Positions 41,516-50,017 of a DNA stretch of 56,250 bases are shown here, one piece after another (the stretch's first letter is position 1; every line of letters begins with the position of its first letter). The DNA comes from Parabacteroides sp. PM6-13 (GTDB lineage: Bacteria; Bacteroidota; Bacteroidia; Bacteroidales; Tannerellaceae). A program made the translations under genes and the position numbers. Location: assembly GCF_029892605.1 (NCBI RefSeq), contig NZ_JARXWF010000018.1, positions 1-56,250 of the forward strand, read 5' to 3'. Below the pieces are notes generated by a model. It saw nothing but the letters and a program-made list of their open reading frames with translations, was not told where the DNA came from and searched no databases.

Positions 41516-43555
41516 TTATTTCTTGTATTGTTTCAACCCCTCCTGCAGGAATTGTAAATATTGCGGCACACGCTCATCAAACGCATAAGAAGGCGCAAGC
41601 GGCTTTCCTTCATTATCCAACAGGACATAGAAAGGCTGTGCATTAGCACCGAACTTACTCCGCTGCAGATAACTCCATTTATCCCCTACCGTTTTCAGTT
41701 TGCGCGTGCGTCCATATTCTTCAATCTCTATCGTTTCCGGCAAACGGGTCTTATCATCAACAAATAAGGTAATCAAGACATAATCATTCTCCAGCATCTG
41801 CTTCACGCGAGCATCCGTCCAGACCGATGCCTCCATCTTCCGGCAATTCACACAGCCATAACCGGAGAAGTCGATCATAACCGGCTTACCCACCCGCTTG
41901 GCATAGGCCATACCCGCTTCATAATCGTCGTAAGGCGCATGCACCTCATTATCATACAGGTTGAAATCCTGCGTATACAAGGGCGGAGCAAATGCGCTAA
42001 TAGCCTTCAGCGGCGCACCCCAAAGCCCCGGAACCATATAGATAGCAAAAGCAAAAGAGATAATAGCCATAAACAGACGCGGAACAGAGACATGTTTCAG
42101 GTCGCTATCGTGATTGAATTTAATCTTTCCTAACAGATAGAAGCCTAACAGGGCAAAAATAACGATCCACAATACCAGGAACACCTCCCGGTCGAGGATG
42201 CGCCATCCGTAAGCCAGGTCGGCAACTGAAAGGAACTTCAACGCCAACGCCAGTTCCAGGAATCCCAAAACTACCTTCACCGAATTCAGCCATCCGCCCG
42301 ACTTCGGCATACTCTGCAGCATGTGCGGGAAGATAGCAAAGACACTAAACGGAATAGCCAACGCCAGGGCAAAGCCAAACATACCAATGGCCGGTCCGAA
42401 CAGGGAACCCATGGCGGCCGCCTGCACAAGCAACGTACCGATAATCGGTCCCGTACAAGAGAAAGAGACCAATACCAAGGTGAAGGCCATAAAGAATATG
42501 CTCAACAGCCCCGTAGTCGAATCGGCCTTCTGGTCCATCTTATTTGTCCAGGAAGCAGGCAATACGATCTCGAATGCTCCAAAGAAAGAGACAGCGAAGA
42601 CCACCAACAACAGGAAGAACAATATATTAAATATCGCATTGGTCGAAAGATCATTCAACGCGCTCGCTCCAAATAAAGCCGTGATCAACAGACCCATCAC
42701 CAGATAAATCACAATGATGGCTATCCCATAGGTATAGGCGTCGCGTCGCGCTTTTTTCTTATCCTTCGTGCGCTTCAGGAAGAAGCTGACCGTCATCGGG
42801 ATCATTGGCCACACACAAGGTGTCAATAGCGCAATCAATCCTCCTAAAAAGCCGGCTAAGAATATCCATATCCAAGAGGTGTCCGTTGCCGATACAACCG
42901 GATCACCATACGCCTTCAGCTCTTCGACCACCGGTTCCCACAAACCACTATTGTCTGTCAAGCCGGAAACGACATCCGTTTGCTCTGCCGGTGCCAACGA
43001 GATCGGTTTGATCTCCACGACCTCTTCCTTGCCAGCTTCGGCGGTAACAGGCTCATCCACCGTCGGCTCTTCGATGGCTTCTGCTACAGCATCCATACGA
43101 ATTGATTTACGATCAAAAGCAAAGTCTATCCGATCGGGAGGCAGACAGGTCTCATCGTTACAAGCCATATATTCTACCTCACCTACCAATTTAAACTTCT
43201 TGGCATCGGTCACCTTTATCGGCTGCCGAAAAGAGAAAGAACCACTATACCAGCGAAGCTCCATCTCAAACATATCATCGTAAATCGTGGTCGGTTCAAC
43301 AGAAGGAGTCGGACTACCTATCAATTCCACCCCCTCTGCCGTTTCAAAAGTAAAAGAGGTAGAGACGGGTCCGCCCTCCGGCAGATTCATATCATATACA
43401 TGCCAACCCGGTTCACTGGAAACAGTAAAGACAAGTGTTTTTTCAGCCGTTCCCGGGTCGTCCAGTTCTATTTTCCATTTGATCGGATCCAATATTTGCG
43501 CCTGGGTCATGAAGGCGATAATAGAAAACAATAAAATGCCAGTTAACTTTTTCAT
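41516..43555 (-). CDS. DsbD-type thiol:disulfide interchange protein
   Basis: A 679-aa membrane reductant conduit. A signal peptide is followed by a DsbD-alpha-like periplasmic domain (about 20-150) with the ACNDETC cysteine pair. A linker rich in Glu/Pro/Val follows, then eight membrane helices (about 225-525) including LTPCVWPMIPMT and FSCTGPIIGT, each with a conserved Cys. The C-terminal thioredoxin domain has CVNC (568-571). It carries electrons from cytosolic thioredoxin to periplasmic proteins. Length and domain order match Bacteroidetes DsbD. The RluA-family gene lies 39 nt upstream. Confidence 0.92.
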   Translation of the reverse strand: MKKLTGILLFSIIAFMTQAQILDPIKWKIELDDPGTAEKTLVFTVSSEPGWHVYDMNLPEGGPVSTSFTFETAEGVELIGSPTPSVEPTTIYDDMFEMELRWYSGSFSFRQPIKVTDAKKFKLVGEVEYMACNDETCLPPDRIDFAFDRKSIRMDAVAEAIEEPTVDEPVTAEAGKEEVVEIKPISLAPAEQTDVVSGLTDNSGLWEPVVEELKAYGDPVVSATDTSWIWIFLAGFLGGLIALLTPCVWPMIPMTVSFFLKRTKDKKKARRDAYTYGIAIIVIYLVMGLLITALFGASALNDLSTNAIFNILFFLLLVVFAVSFFGAFEIVLPASWTNKMDQKADSTTGLLSIFFMAFTLVLVSFSCTGPIIGTLLVQAAAMGSLFGPAIGMFGFALALAIPFSVFAIFPHMLQSMPKSGGWLNSVKVVLGFLELALALKFLSVADLAYGWRILDREVFLVLWIVIFALLGFYLLGKIKFNHDSDLKHVSVPRLFMAIISFAFAIYMVPGLWGAPLKAISAFAPPLYTQDFNLYDNEVHAPYDDYEAGMAYAKRVGKPVMIDFSGYGCVNCRKMEASVWTDARVKQMLENDYVLITLFVDDKTRLPETIEIEEYGRTRKLKTVGDKWSYLQRSKFGANAQPFYVLLDNEGKPLAPSYAFDERVPQYLQFLQEGLKQYKK

Positions 43556-43594
43556 GTTCAGTCTACTAATGTTTGTTTTGCGTTTGTTTTGTGT

Positions 43595-44509
43595 TTATTT
43601 TGTCAAAGTATTAAATGTACTTGGTGTTTGTGTTTCAAAACTCATCTCCGCTCCTGTTCCCGGATGCACGAAGGTAAGCTTAGAAGCATGCAGCATCAGG
43701 CGGTCTGCCGGGTTATTTTCCGAACCGTTTCGTCGGTCTCCGACAACCGGATTTCCTAAAGCGCCTAATTGATTGCGAATCTGATTGTGCCGGCCGCTCT
43801 CCAGGCGAATCTCCAACAAAGAAAACATCTCATTGCTTTTGACCACCTTATAACGAGCAATAGCCTCATCACCATCATCTTCTGCCACAACAACCGATCG
43901 CAGATTCGTTTCATCAACTGCGTGAGAAGAATGCAACAAATCGCTCTCCTTCTCCGGGCGTCCTTCTACCACAGCCTTATAGACCTGCTCGGTCACCAAG
44001 CGGTTCCAACCCGATTGAAAAGACTCCTGAATACCGCGGTTCTTGGCAAAGACCATAACGCCCGAGGTATCTTTATCCAGGCGGTGCAACATAAATATCT
44101 TATTCCGGGGATCCATCTTCTTCACATAGTTGCTCAACAGATGAACTACCGTACGCTCTTTCTCGCGCACATTGGCAACCGAAAGCAATCCCTCTTTCTT
44201 GCGGACAACAATCAATTGATCATCTTCCCACAAAATACTCAACTGAGGATGATTGAACGCCACCTTTCCACGTTCATAACTGATACCAACCACATCTTTC
44301 GGTTCAAGAGGTGTATCAAATTGCGTGGTTACTTTTCCGTTTACAGATATCTGCCCATGCCCCAGCATCGCTTTCACAGAACTCTTACTCTGCTGATTGA
44401 GCTCCTGAAAAAGGAATGATAGTAGTGAGTTTTTTTCTTCAACAGTGACACGTCGCGCACGAGGGGGACGGTTCGGATTATATTCTTTCTTTGCAGATCT
44501 TCTTCCCAT
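43595..44509 (-). CDS. RluA-family pseudouridine synthase
   Basis: A 304-aa enzyme converting uridine to pseudouridine in rRNA or tRNA. A basic N-terminus (NPNRPPRARR) precedes an S4-like domain (about 25-85, SKSSVKAMLGHGQISVNG). The catalytic domain has HRLDKDTSGVMVFAK with the catalytic Asp, and LESGRHNQIRNQL near the end. The target position is not evident. It has a candidate -7 box at 44535-44542 and may be co-transcribed with the dsbD-like gene. Confidence 0.92.
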   Translation of the reverse strand: MGRRSAKKEYNPNRPPRARRVTVEEKNSLLSFLFQELNQQSKSSVKAMLGHGQISVNGKVTTQFDTPLEPKDVVGISYERGKVAFNHPQLSILWEDDQLIVVRKKEGLLSVANVREKERTVVHLLSNYVKKMDPRNKIFMLHRLDKDTSGVMVFAKNRGIQESFQSGWNRLVTEQVYKAVVEGRPEKESDLLHSSHAVDETNLRSVVVAEDDGDEAIARYKVVKSNEMFSLLEIRLESGRHNQIRNQLGALGNPVVGDRRNGSENNPADRLMLHASKLTFVHPGTGAEMSFETQTPSTFNTLTK

Positions 44510-44534
44510 ACATTATTTGTGATGATATAGCCTA

Positions 44535-44542
44535 CAAAGATA
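44535..44542 (-). promoter_or_regulatory. -7 box of the RluA-family gene
   Basis: TATCTTTG on the minus strand, 26 nt before the ATG. No -33 TTTG at normal spacing was found. Confidence 0.45.
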
Positions 44543-44674
44543 GAGGAAAATTAAATAGTATGTTTATCTGTTATATATTCTTAGGATTTTGTCGACATAC
44601 CCATACTTAGAGCCCGAAAAGACTTTAACGTGGATAACCCGTGCAGTATTCGTTTGCACCTCGCTATTCCCCGT

Positions 44675-44733
44675 AGTCCGAAAGGACTTCTACGTGGATA
44701 ACCCCGTGCAAGCCGTTCAGGCGCAGCTCGGGG
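44675..44733 (+). repeat. REP sequence, left outer copy
   Basis: Palindrome AGTCCGAAAGGACT (GAAA loop), followed by a conserved linker and a second hairpin closed by CCCCG/CGGGG. Confidence 0.85.
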
Positions 44734-44755
44734 TTGAAAGGAAGCTAACTCCTCC

Positions 44756-44771
44756 AACTCCGAAAGGAGTT
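44756..44771. repeat. REP palindrome, left inner copy
   Basis: AACTCCGAAAGGAGTT: 6-bp stem with a GAAA loop, touching the transposase stop codon. Confidence 0.8.
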
Positions 44772-45226
44772 CAACTATCCACCCAAAACCATTTTTCATC
44801 CAGATCCACCCCTTCTTCTTTAAAGAAACGCCTGATTTCCTCCTGAAAACTCTCTCGCTTATGATGCTCCTGTTGGTTTTTGATGTAGTCAATAAGAGTG
44901 TTTCGCTCTTTGTATGAATAGGTCAAGGCACAATACTTTATGCCCCAACCATCAAAACCTGGGAAGAGGCCTGATTCCTTCATCCACTTGCCAGAGGACA
45001 CCTTTATCTCTCTAATATAATCAGCCAAAGCGACTGAAGGGTGCAGGTCAGATAGAATATGAAGATGATCTTCCATGCCATTAATACGGAATAAAACACA
45101 TTTTTTGTTTTTGATAATACCCCAAATGTAGTTGTATAAATCAACTACATGTTTTTGGTTTATACTCTTTCGGCTTCCTTTCGTGCGGAAAACGATATGA
45201 TATAATATTTGTCGGTAGGCAGACAT
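44771..45226 (-). CDS. REP-associated tyrosine transposase (IS200-like Y1 HUH)
   Basis: A 151-aa single-strand transposase of the Y1 HUH family. The HUH motif is His54-Leu-His56 in MEDHLHIL. The catalytic Tyr is likely Tyr114 in LIDYIKNQQEHH. The length suits IS200/RAYT TnpA proteins. Unlike an ordinary IS200, it is flanked by REP-type palindromes in inverted orientation, and no TnpB follows. Catalytic residues look intact, so it could still act on REP DNA. Confidence 0.9.
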   Translation of the reverse strand: MSAYRQILYHIVFRTKGSRKSINQKHVVDLYNYIWGIIKNKKCVLFRINGMEDHLHILSDLHPSVALADYIREIKVSSGKWMKESGLFPGFDGWGIKYCALTYSYKERNTLIDYIKNQQEHHKRESFQEEIRRFFKEEGVDLDEKWFWVDS

Positions 45227-45262
45227 AGTTTAGGTTTATTTTAATGGTTAGTATTAACGTTA

Positions 45263-45278
45263 AACTCCTTTCGGAGTT
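45263..45278. repeat. REP palindrome, right inner copy
   Basis: AACTCCTTTCGGAGTT, the inverted counterpart of 44756-44771. Confidence 0.8.
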
Positions 45279-45300
45279 AAGTAAGGATTGGTCATATTTA

Positions 45301-45357
45301 CCTCGAGCTGCGACTTTGTCTTGCACGAGGTTATCCACGTAGTAGTCCTTTCGGACT
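45301..45357 (-). repeat. REP sequence, right outer copy
   Basis: Inverted copy of 44675-44733. It differs mainly in the loop of the second hairpin and by a paired C-G to T-A change in its stem. Confidence 0.85.
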
Positions 45358-45390
45358 TTCCGTTACATTCACATTATTCCAATCGAAAAA

Positions 45391-46263
45391 TCAAATCCTC
45401 TCCAACACTTTCTCGATAAGGCCGGTTAAGCTGTCTTTGTATTGCGTGTTCATTTCTTTGGCGACGCGTCCGGCAATGATGCAGCAGACTGTCAATGCCC
45501 GATGTCCCATCAGGGCGGCCAGGCCTGCCAAAGCGGAGCTCTCCATCTCAAAATTGGTAATCTGCCGGGATTGATAGGTAAAGGCTTCGATCTTTTTGTT
45601 CAGTGCGGGATCGGCTAAAGCGAGGCGCAACTCCCGTCCTTGGGCGCCGTAGAATCCATTGGTCGCAATGGTTACTCCCCGGACGATATCGTCTTGTGCG
45701 ATCTGCTCCGTCAAAGAGGGATTCGCCGGAACCACATAGGGCTGCAGCTCCTTAATTTTCCATTCCAACTGTTGCAACAAAGCTGCTTCAAACGCCTTGT
45801 CGCGTACAGCTTCATTTTTATCATAGAAATAGATCACCCCATCGAAACCGATCGACCGTTCGGCAGCCACGTAGGTCCCGATTGGAACAAAAGGCTGCAA
45901 GCCTCCGGAGGTACCGATCCGAACCAGCGTCAGTTGTCGGAACCCCGGCTTCACAGTTCGGCTTTCCAGATCGATATTCGCCAGGGCGTCGAGCTCTGTC
46001 AGGACAATATCGATATTATCCCCACCAATGCCATGGGAGACCACCGTAATGCGCTTCCCTTGGTAACGCCCCGTGATCGTATGAAACTCGCGACTGCTTA
46101 CGTCGCACTCCACCTCCTCAAAATAGGAGGCTATCGTTCCAACCCTTGCCGGATCGCCCACCAGGATCACCCGGTCAGCCAGTTGTTCAGGCTTCAAATG
46201 CAGATGGAAGGCACTTCCATCTGCATTGATTGGCATTTCTGAAGCGGGAATAACACGCGTCAT
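45391..46263 (-). CDS. Nucleoside phosphorylase (uridine phosphorylase-like)
   Basis: A 290-aa PNP/UDP-family enzyme that splits nucleosides with phosphate. VILVGDPARVG starts the phosphate-binding region, VSHGIGGDN and VRIGTSGGLQP are the family signatures, and FEMESSALAGLAAL near 238 is the ribose-binding Glu-Met-Glu motif. Uridine is the likeliest substrate, but purine use cannot be excluded. It starts 9 nt after the flotillin stop, last in the operon. The REP element lies just beyond its end. Confidence 0.88.
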   Translation of the reverse strand: MTRVIPASEMPINADGSAFHLHLKPEQLADRVILVGDPARVGTIASYFEEVECDVSSREFHTITGRYQGKRITVVSHGIGGDNIDIVLTELDALANIDLESRTVKPGFRQLTLVRIGTSGGLQPFVPIGTYVAAERSIGFDGVIYFYDKNEAVRDKAFEAALLQQLEWKIKELQPYVVPANPSLTEQIAQDDIVRGVTIATNGFYGAQGRELRLALADPALNKKIEAFTYQSRQITNFEMESSALAGLAALMGHRALTVCCIIAGRVAKEMNTQYKDSLTGLIEKVLERI

Positions 46264-46272
46264 AAACTACTC

Positions 46273-47253
46273 TTATTTAATCGGTTTATTCGGATTCTGT
46301 GCCGGCTTAGCGATCGAGTCGCGCATGCTGGTATCCGCTTCTATATTTTTCATTTTATAGTAATCCATAATCCCCAGGTTACCGCTACGGAAGGCTTCCG
46401 CCATAGCTTTAGGCACTTCGGCTTCGGCTTCGATCACCTTCGCGCGAGCCTCCTGCGCTTTTGCCTTCATCTCCTGCTCCATCGCAACAGCCATCGCACG
46501 ACGTTCTTCCGCTTTCGCCTGAGCAATATTCTTATCCGCCTGCGCCTGATCCATCTGAAGCACCGCACCGATATTCTTACCTATGTCGATATCCGCGATA
46601 TCAATAGACAAGATTTCGAAAGCCGTACCGGCATCCAGTCCTTTGCGTAATACCAGTTTAGAGATGGTATCCGGATTTTCCAATACGGTCTCATGGTTTT
46701 CCGAAGAACCGATCGACGACACAATACCTTCGCCTACACGAGCCAGGATAGTCTCTTCACCGGCACCCCCAACCAATTGTTTGATGTTGGCACGTACCGT
46801 TACACGCGCTTTGGCGATCAACTGAATACCATTCTTCGACACAGCCGTTACCGGAGGTGTATCGATTACTTTCGGGTTTACCGACATCTGCACCGCTTCA
46901 AACACATCACGTCCTGCCAGGTCGATCGCTGTTGCCATCTGGAACGATAGGTCGATGTTTGCTTTAGAGGCCGAAACTAAGGCATGCACCACACGCTCCA
47001 CATGACCACCGGCCAGGTAGTGTGCTTCCAGTTCGTCGCGTGTCAGCGATTTCAGTCCGGCTTTATGGGCTTCGATCATAGCGCGCGCGATCACTCCGGG
47101 AGGTACATTACGGATGCGCATCAGAAAGAGCTGAAGTAAAGATATATTTACCCCAGACACTTTGGCCGAGATCCACAACAGGAACGGCACATAGTAGAAA
47201 AACAAGATTAGCAGGAATATCGCTGCTATCAATAATACAATAGGCATGTACAT
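46273..47253 (-). CDS. floA: Flotillin-like protein FloA
   Basis: A 326-aa membrane-associated SPFH-type scaffold. One N-terminal hydrophobic hairpin (about 4-28) is followed by a conserved cytosolic domain with [19 protein letters not shown] and [18 protein letters not shown]. An Ala/Glu/Lys-rich coiled coil ([20 protein letters not shown] region) precedes a short tail. It organises membrane microdomains, usually with an NfeD partner, which is encoded directly upstream. Two starts are possible (47253 or 47247). Confidence 0.92.
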   Translation of the reverse strand: MYMPIVLLIAAIFLLILFFYYVPFLLWISAKVSGVNISLLQLFLMRIRNVPPGVIARAMIEAHKAGLKSLTRDELEAHYLAGGHVERVVHALVSASKANIDLSFQMATAIDLAGRDVFEAVQMSVNPKVIDTPPVTAVSKNGIQLIAKARVTVRANIKQLVGGAGEETILARVGEGIVSSIGSSENHETVLENPDTISKLVLRKGLDAGTAFEILSIDIADIDIGKNIGAVLQMDQAQADKNIAQAKAEERRAMAVAMEQEMKAKAQEARAKVIEAEAEVPKAMAEAFRSGNLGIMDYYKMKNIEADTSMRDSIAKPAQNPNKPIK

Positions 47254-47281
47254 GTTTTTACTTTATTAATGATTAATACTA

Positions 47282-47758
47282 TTATTTTATCTCTTCATTT
47301 TTGGGCACAACGATCACATTATAACCGTCTACCCGAACCACCGTCACTTCGGTCTGCTCGTCGATAAACTCTTCACGCGACTTAGCCTCTACCGTGATCC
47401 CTTTTATCAATGCCTTACCGATAGGCGCCAGGCGCGAGAGTGTAAGGCCTTCGTCGCCCACCTCGATGCCCAACTCACGGGTAGAGGTGATCTTTGAATC
47501 AACATCCGCATGAAGGGCTACCTTCCGGAACGAATTGGAGCGCAACAGCCAAAAGAATATGGCAACAAAAACAACCGCCGAAACAACCAGGGTGATATGT
47601 CCGATCATCGGACTGATCGTATAGGCATAGATCACACCGCCAACAGCGAACAATCCTCCCCCTATACCGGCCAATGTGATGCCGGGCAATAGAAACACTT
47701 CTATCAGAATTAACGCGATGGACAATCCCATCAGAAAGGCAATAATGACTATATCCAT
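47282..47758 (-). CDS. NfeD-family membrane protein
   Basis: A 158-aa short NfeD. Four hydrophobic segments in the first 85 residues (LMGLSIALILIEVFLLPG, GGGLFAVGGVIYAY and others) lead to a soluble OB-fold domain with a GDEGLTLSRLAPIGKALI strand and VDGYNVIVVP at the end. The protease domain of long NfeD proteins is absent. It partners flotillin in membrane quality control and lies 28 nt upstream of floA in the same operon. Confidence 0.92.
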   Translation of the reverse strand: MDIVIIAFLMGLSIALILIEVFLLPGITLAGIGGGLFAVGGVIYAYTISPMIGHITLVVSAVVFVAIFFWLLRSNSFRKVALHADVDSKITSTRELGIEVGDEGLTLSRLAPIGKALIKGITVEAKSREEFIDEQTEVTVVRVDGYNVIVVPKNEEIK

Positions 47759-47771
47759 ACTTTAGATTTTA

Positions 47772-49217
47772 TTATCGTGTGTTGTTTTTTCTCAAATAGA
47801 GTATTTCCGCATTGCGCGCTTTCTTCTCCCAGCCTTCGGGTTGACTATACAATTGAGCCAATTGTTGTTCGCTTTGCAGGATCTGTGGTTGCAAACGCTG
47901 CTTTTGCGCGTTATCGCCCGCATGATATTCCTCGCGTAGCTCATCGAGCTTCTCTTCCAGCTCTTTAATCTGCCGGTTCAGCGCCACCACCTTCTCATAA
48001 ATGCTACGGGCTTCCGGACTCTGTATCTCTTCAAGCGTATAATAAACAAGGTCATTGGTGATAACAAACTCAAAATCCTTCTTGATTTCTTCCCGGCCAT
48101 AAGGTATCTCCTCGTAAGCCAGCTCGATCAGGTCGGCATAATCCTCTCCCTCTTTCCAGGTGACACGGATATCGGCCAGCATCGCCCGGGCTCTTTTCAT
48201 CTCGGTATCTTCGCTTTCCACGCGCTTGCGCTGCTCATTCGGGATAAACAGATACACACATACCTTATTTTCCGGCTGATAACGATCAGACACAAACCAG
48301 CCCAACTTCTTCGTATCGTCGAACACGATCATATAATCGTTAGCGAACGAATTATAGGGCATACCCAACTGCTCCGGCGTCAGATAGGTATCGCTGTTCA
48401 TATTGTAACGGGTCACAAAAATATCATAGCCACCCAACGAGCCGTTTCCTTTCGAGGCATAATAGATCGTCACCCCATCGGTCAATACAAAAGGATAATT
48501 ATCATCCCCGTCGCTATTGACATTCATGGGCAATTGCTTCTCATCACCCCAATGATCCATCAGGTAGGATTGGGTAAAAAGACAGAGCGCATTGTCGTCC
48601 GTCTCCCGGGCATAATAGATTTTATCACCCTTCTGATTCTTATAAACCACCGAGGGGACAGCCTGTTCCGCTTCGAAGAAATCAGCAAACAGCGTCAGCG
48701 ATCCACTCTCTTCACTCAGCGCATAAGCCTTCAGGAAACCCTCTTTATCGACTACCACGCTATCGATCACCTGCACATCTTCTACCTTATCCAACATCCG
48801 TTGCGCATTCTCCGCCCGGTTCTTTTTCAATTGGAAAGGCTCGACATCCTGCTTTTTCTTTGTCAACTGCCCGATATAGTCTTCATACATCTCCACGGAT
48901 TCCTCGAACCGGTAAAGCGCGAAATAGACCTCTGCCAAATAGCGGGAAGACTCCATCACCTTGCGACGCACACCGACCTGCAGATAGGTCTCTGCCTTCT
49001 CCAGATCACCGGTTTCATAACAGCACACCCCATACCAATGGTTATACGAGCCATTGTTGGGCGATTGTTTCACCAACCGTTCAAAGGCAGGTTTTGCCTC
49101 TTCGTATTTGCCTTCGTCATATAGTTTCTTGGCCTGATCCAGGCTCTGTGCCTGCACGGACGCACTGATACAGGCGACTCCCACTATGTATAATATCTTT
49201 TTAATAAAGCGGTTCAT
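47772..49217 (-). CDS. Exported TPR and PD40-like repeat protein
   Basis: A 481-aa secreted protein. Signal peptide ends near ASVQAQ (about 24). TPR helices span about 25-120 (LYDEGKYEEAKPAFERLVKQ, YGVCCYETGDLEKAETYLQVG). A WD40/PD40-like beta region follows (about 165-325, with YYARETDDNALCLF and YYASKGNGSLGGYDIFV, as in Bacteroidetes OmpA-associated proteins). A C-terminal coiled coil (RQIKELEEKLDELREEYH) ends it. No OmpA domain is present. It is the first gene of the operon with nfeD, floA and the phosphorylase. I prefer ATG 49217 because it begins a good signal peptide. Confidence 0.75.
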   Translation of the reverse strand: MNRFIKKILYIVGVACISASVQAQSLDQAKKLYDEGKYEEAKPAFERLVKQSPNNGSYNHWYGVCCYETGDLEKAETYLQVGVRRKVMESSRYLAEVYFALYRFEESVEMYEDYIGQLTKKKQDVEPFQLKKNRAENAQRMLDKVEDVQVIDSVVVDKEGFLKAYALSEESGSLTLFADFFEAEQAVPSVVYKNQKGDKIYYARETDDNALCLFTQSYLMDHWGDEKQLPMNVNSDGDDNYPFVLTDGVTIYYASKGNGSLGGYDIFVTRYNMNSDTYLTPEQLGMPYNSFANDYMIVFDDTKKLGWFVSDRYQPENKVCVYLFIPNEQRKRVESEDTEMKRARAMLADIRVTWKEGEDYADLIELAYEEIPYGREEIKKDFEFVITNDLVYYTLEEIQSPEARSIYEKVVALNRQIKELEEKLDELREEYHAGDNAQKQRLQPQILQSEQQLAQLYSQPEGWEKKARNAEILYLRKNNTR

Positions 49218-49251
49218 CGTTTCAGGTTCTAACATTTTGTTAAACTGCTTT

Positions 49252-49280
49252 CAAAGATAAGAATATTTTTATATGCACAA
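49252..49280 (-). promoter_or_regulatory. Promoter of the TPR-nfeD-floA-phosphorylase operon
   Basis: On the minus strand TTG (49280-49278), an 18-nt spacer and TATCTTTG (49259-49252). The start at 49217 gives a leader of about 28 nt. Confidence 0.6.
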
Positions 49281-49293
49281 TCCGTAGCGGTAT

Positions 49294-49719
49294 TCAAATA
49301 ACCCCCAACGCCCCTTTCAAATCCTCTACCATCTTCTGGTATTCTTCGTCTGTCAGATATACTTTTTGTGGATTCATCACAAACACACCACCATAATCCG
49401 GACCATCCACATACTTGGGTGCCAGGTGCATATGCAGGTGAGGCAATTTATCCGAATAGGCGCCATAATTGATTTTCGCCGGATTGAAGAGCTGCTTCAT
49501 CGCCCGGGCCACCCGATTGACATCTTCCATATAAGCCAATAACTCTTCGCCTTTTAACTCATACAACTCGACCGCATGCTCTTTATAGGCCACCACACAT
49601 CTTCCTTTATACGTTTGCTCCCGGAACAAAAAAACCGTTGAAGCCGGCAGGTCACATAGTTTAATCATCAGACTCTCCTGTGTTTGAATATCATCACAAT
49701 ATAGACATGTTTGTTTCAT
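49294..49719 (-). CDS. HIT-family protein
   Basis: A 141-aa histidine-triad nucleotide-binding protein. The N-terminus has CLYCDD, a possible zinc pair. The catalytic HLHMHLAPK motif (HxHxH) is complete. VFLFREQTYKGRCVVAYKEH is the usual first strand pair. HIT proteins hydrolyse AMP-linked compounds or dinucleoside polyphosphates; the substrate here is unknown. It is separated from the TPR gene by that gene's promoter. It is read away from the dispersed repeat copy 3 upstream. Confidence 0.9.
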   Translation of the reverse strand: MKQTCLYCDDIQTQESLMIKLCDLPASTVFLFREQTYKGRCVVAYKEHAVELYELKGEELLAYMEDVNRVARAMKQLFNPAKINYGAYSDKLPHLHMHLAPKYVDGPDYGGVFVMNPQKVYLTDEEYQKMVEDLKGALGVI

Positions 49720-49802
49720 GTTTTCGTTTTTTAGGTGTTTTACATCGGGTAAATGTAAGCAAAAACTGACAGATTACAAATTGGAAATCTTCGAATTGGG
49801 GA

Positions 49803-49942
49803 AAATGTAAATTTACAAATTGTCAAAATCGCACGACTATTTTTCCAAAAACGTGGGGGTATTTAAAATTAGTCCCGCGAGTAACACTTTTTAACGTATC
49901 ATATTGTAAAGCAAAATCCACTTTTTGCTTACACTTTGTATT
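49803..49942 (+). repeat. Dispersed structured repeat, copy 3 of 3
   Basis: Starts with a palindrome lacking one base (TTTACAAATTGTCAAA, 49812-49827). The first hairpin has arms CGCACGACTA and TAGTCCCGCG (8 of 10 paired). The core is nearly identical to copies 1 and 2, and the final hairpin is TGTAAAGCAAAA with TTTTTGCTTACA. It lies between divergent HIT and TtcA-like genes. Confidence 0.9.
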
Positions 49943-49987
49943 TTAATAATTCAGAGCGCGTGGTGCGAAAACAAACAGGAAAATCGC

Positions 49988-49995
49988 TATTTTTG
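49988..49995 (+). promoter_or_regulatory. -7 box of the TtcA-like gene
   Basis: TATTTTTG lies 22 nt before the ATG at 50018, directly after repeat copy 3. No -33 TTTG is apparent. Confidence 0.45.
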
Positions 49996-50017
49996 CTCTT
50001 CAATTCATCCTATTATT

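Larger units (their letters stand above)
44611..45357. mobile_element. RAYT/REP unit (REPtron)
   Basis: A Y1 transposase gene (44771-45226, minus) lies between inverted REP sequences. Outer pair: 44675-44733 and 45301-45357 share AGTCCGAAAGGACT, then CTACGTGGATAACC, then a hairpin whose stem is CCCCG/CGGGG on the left and CCTCG/CGAGG on the right, a compensatory change. A second, decayed left copy lies at 44611-44663. Inner pair: AACTCCGAAAGGAGTT (44756-44771) and AACTCCTTTCGGAGTT (45263-45278). The organisation fits a domesticated IS200-like transposase and its cognate REPs. Confidence 0.85.

Noticed and set aside
42321-43283. Plus-strand frames inside the dsbD-like gene
   Set aside because: They are antisense to conserved membrane helices and the CVNC-containing protein, with biased composition.
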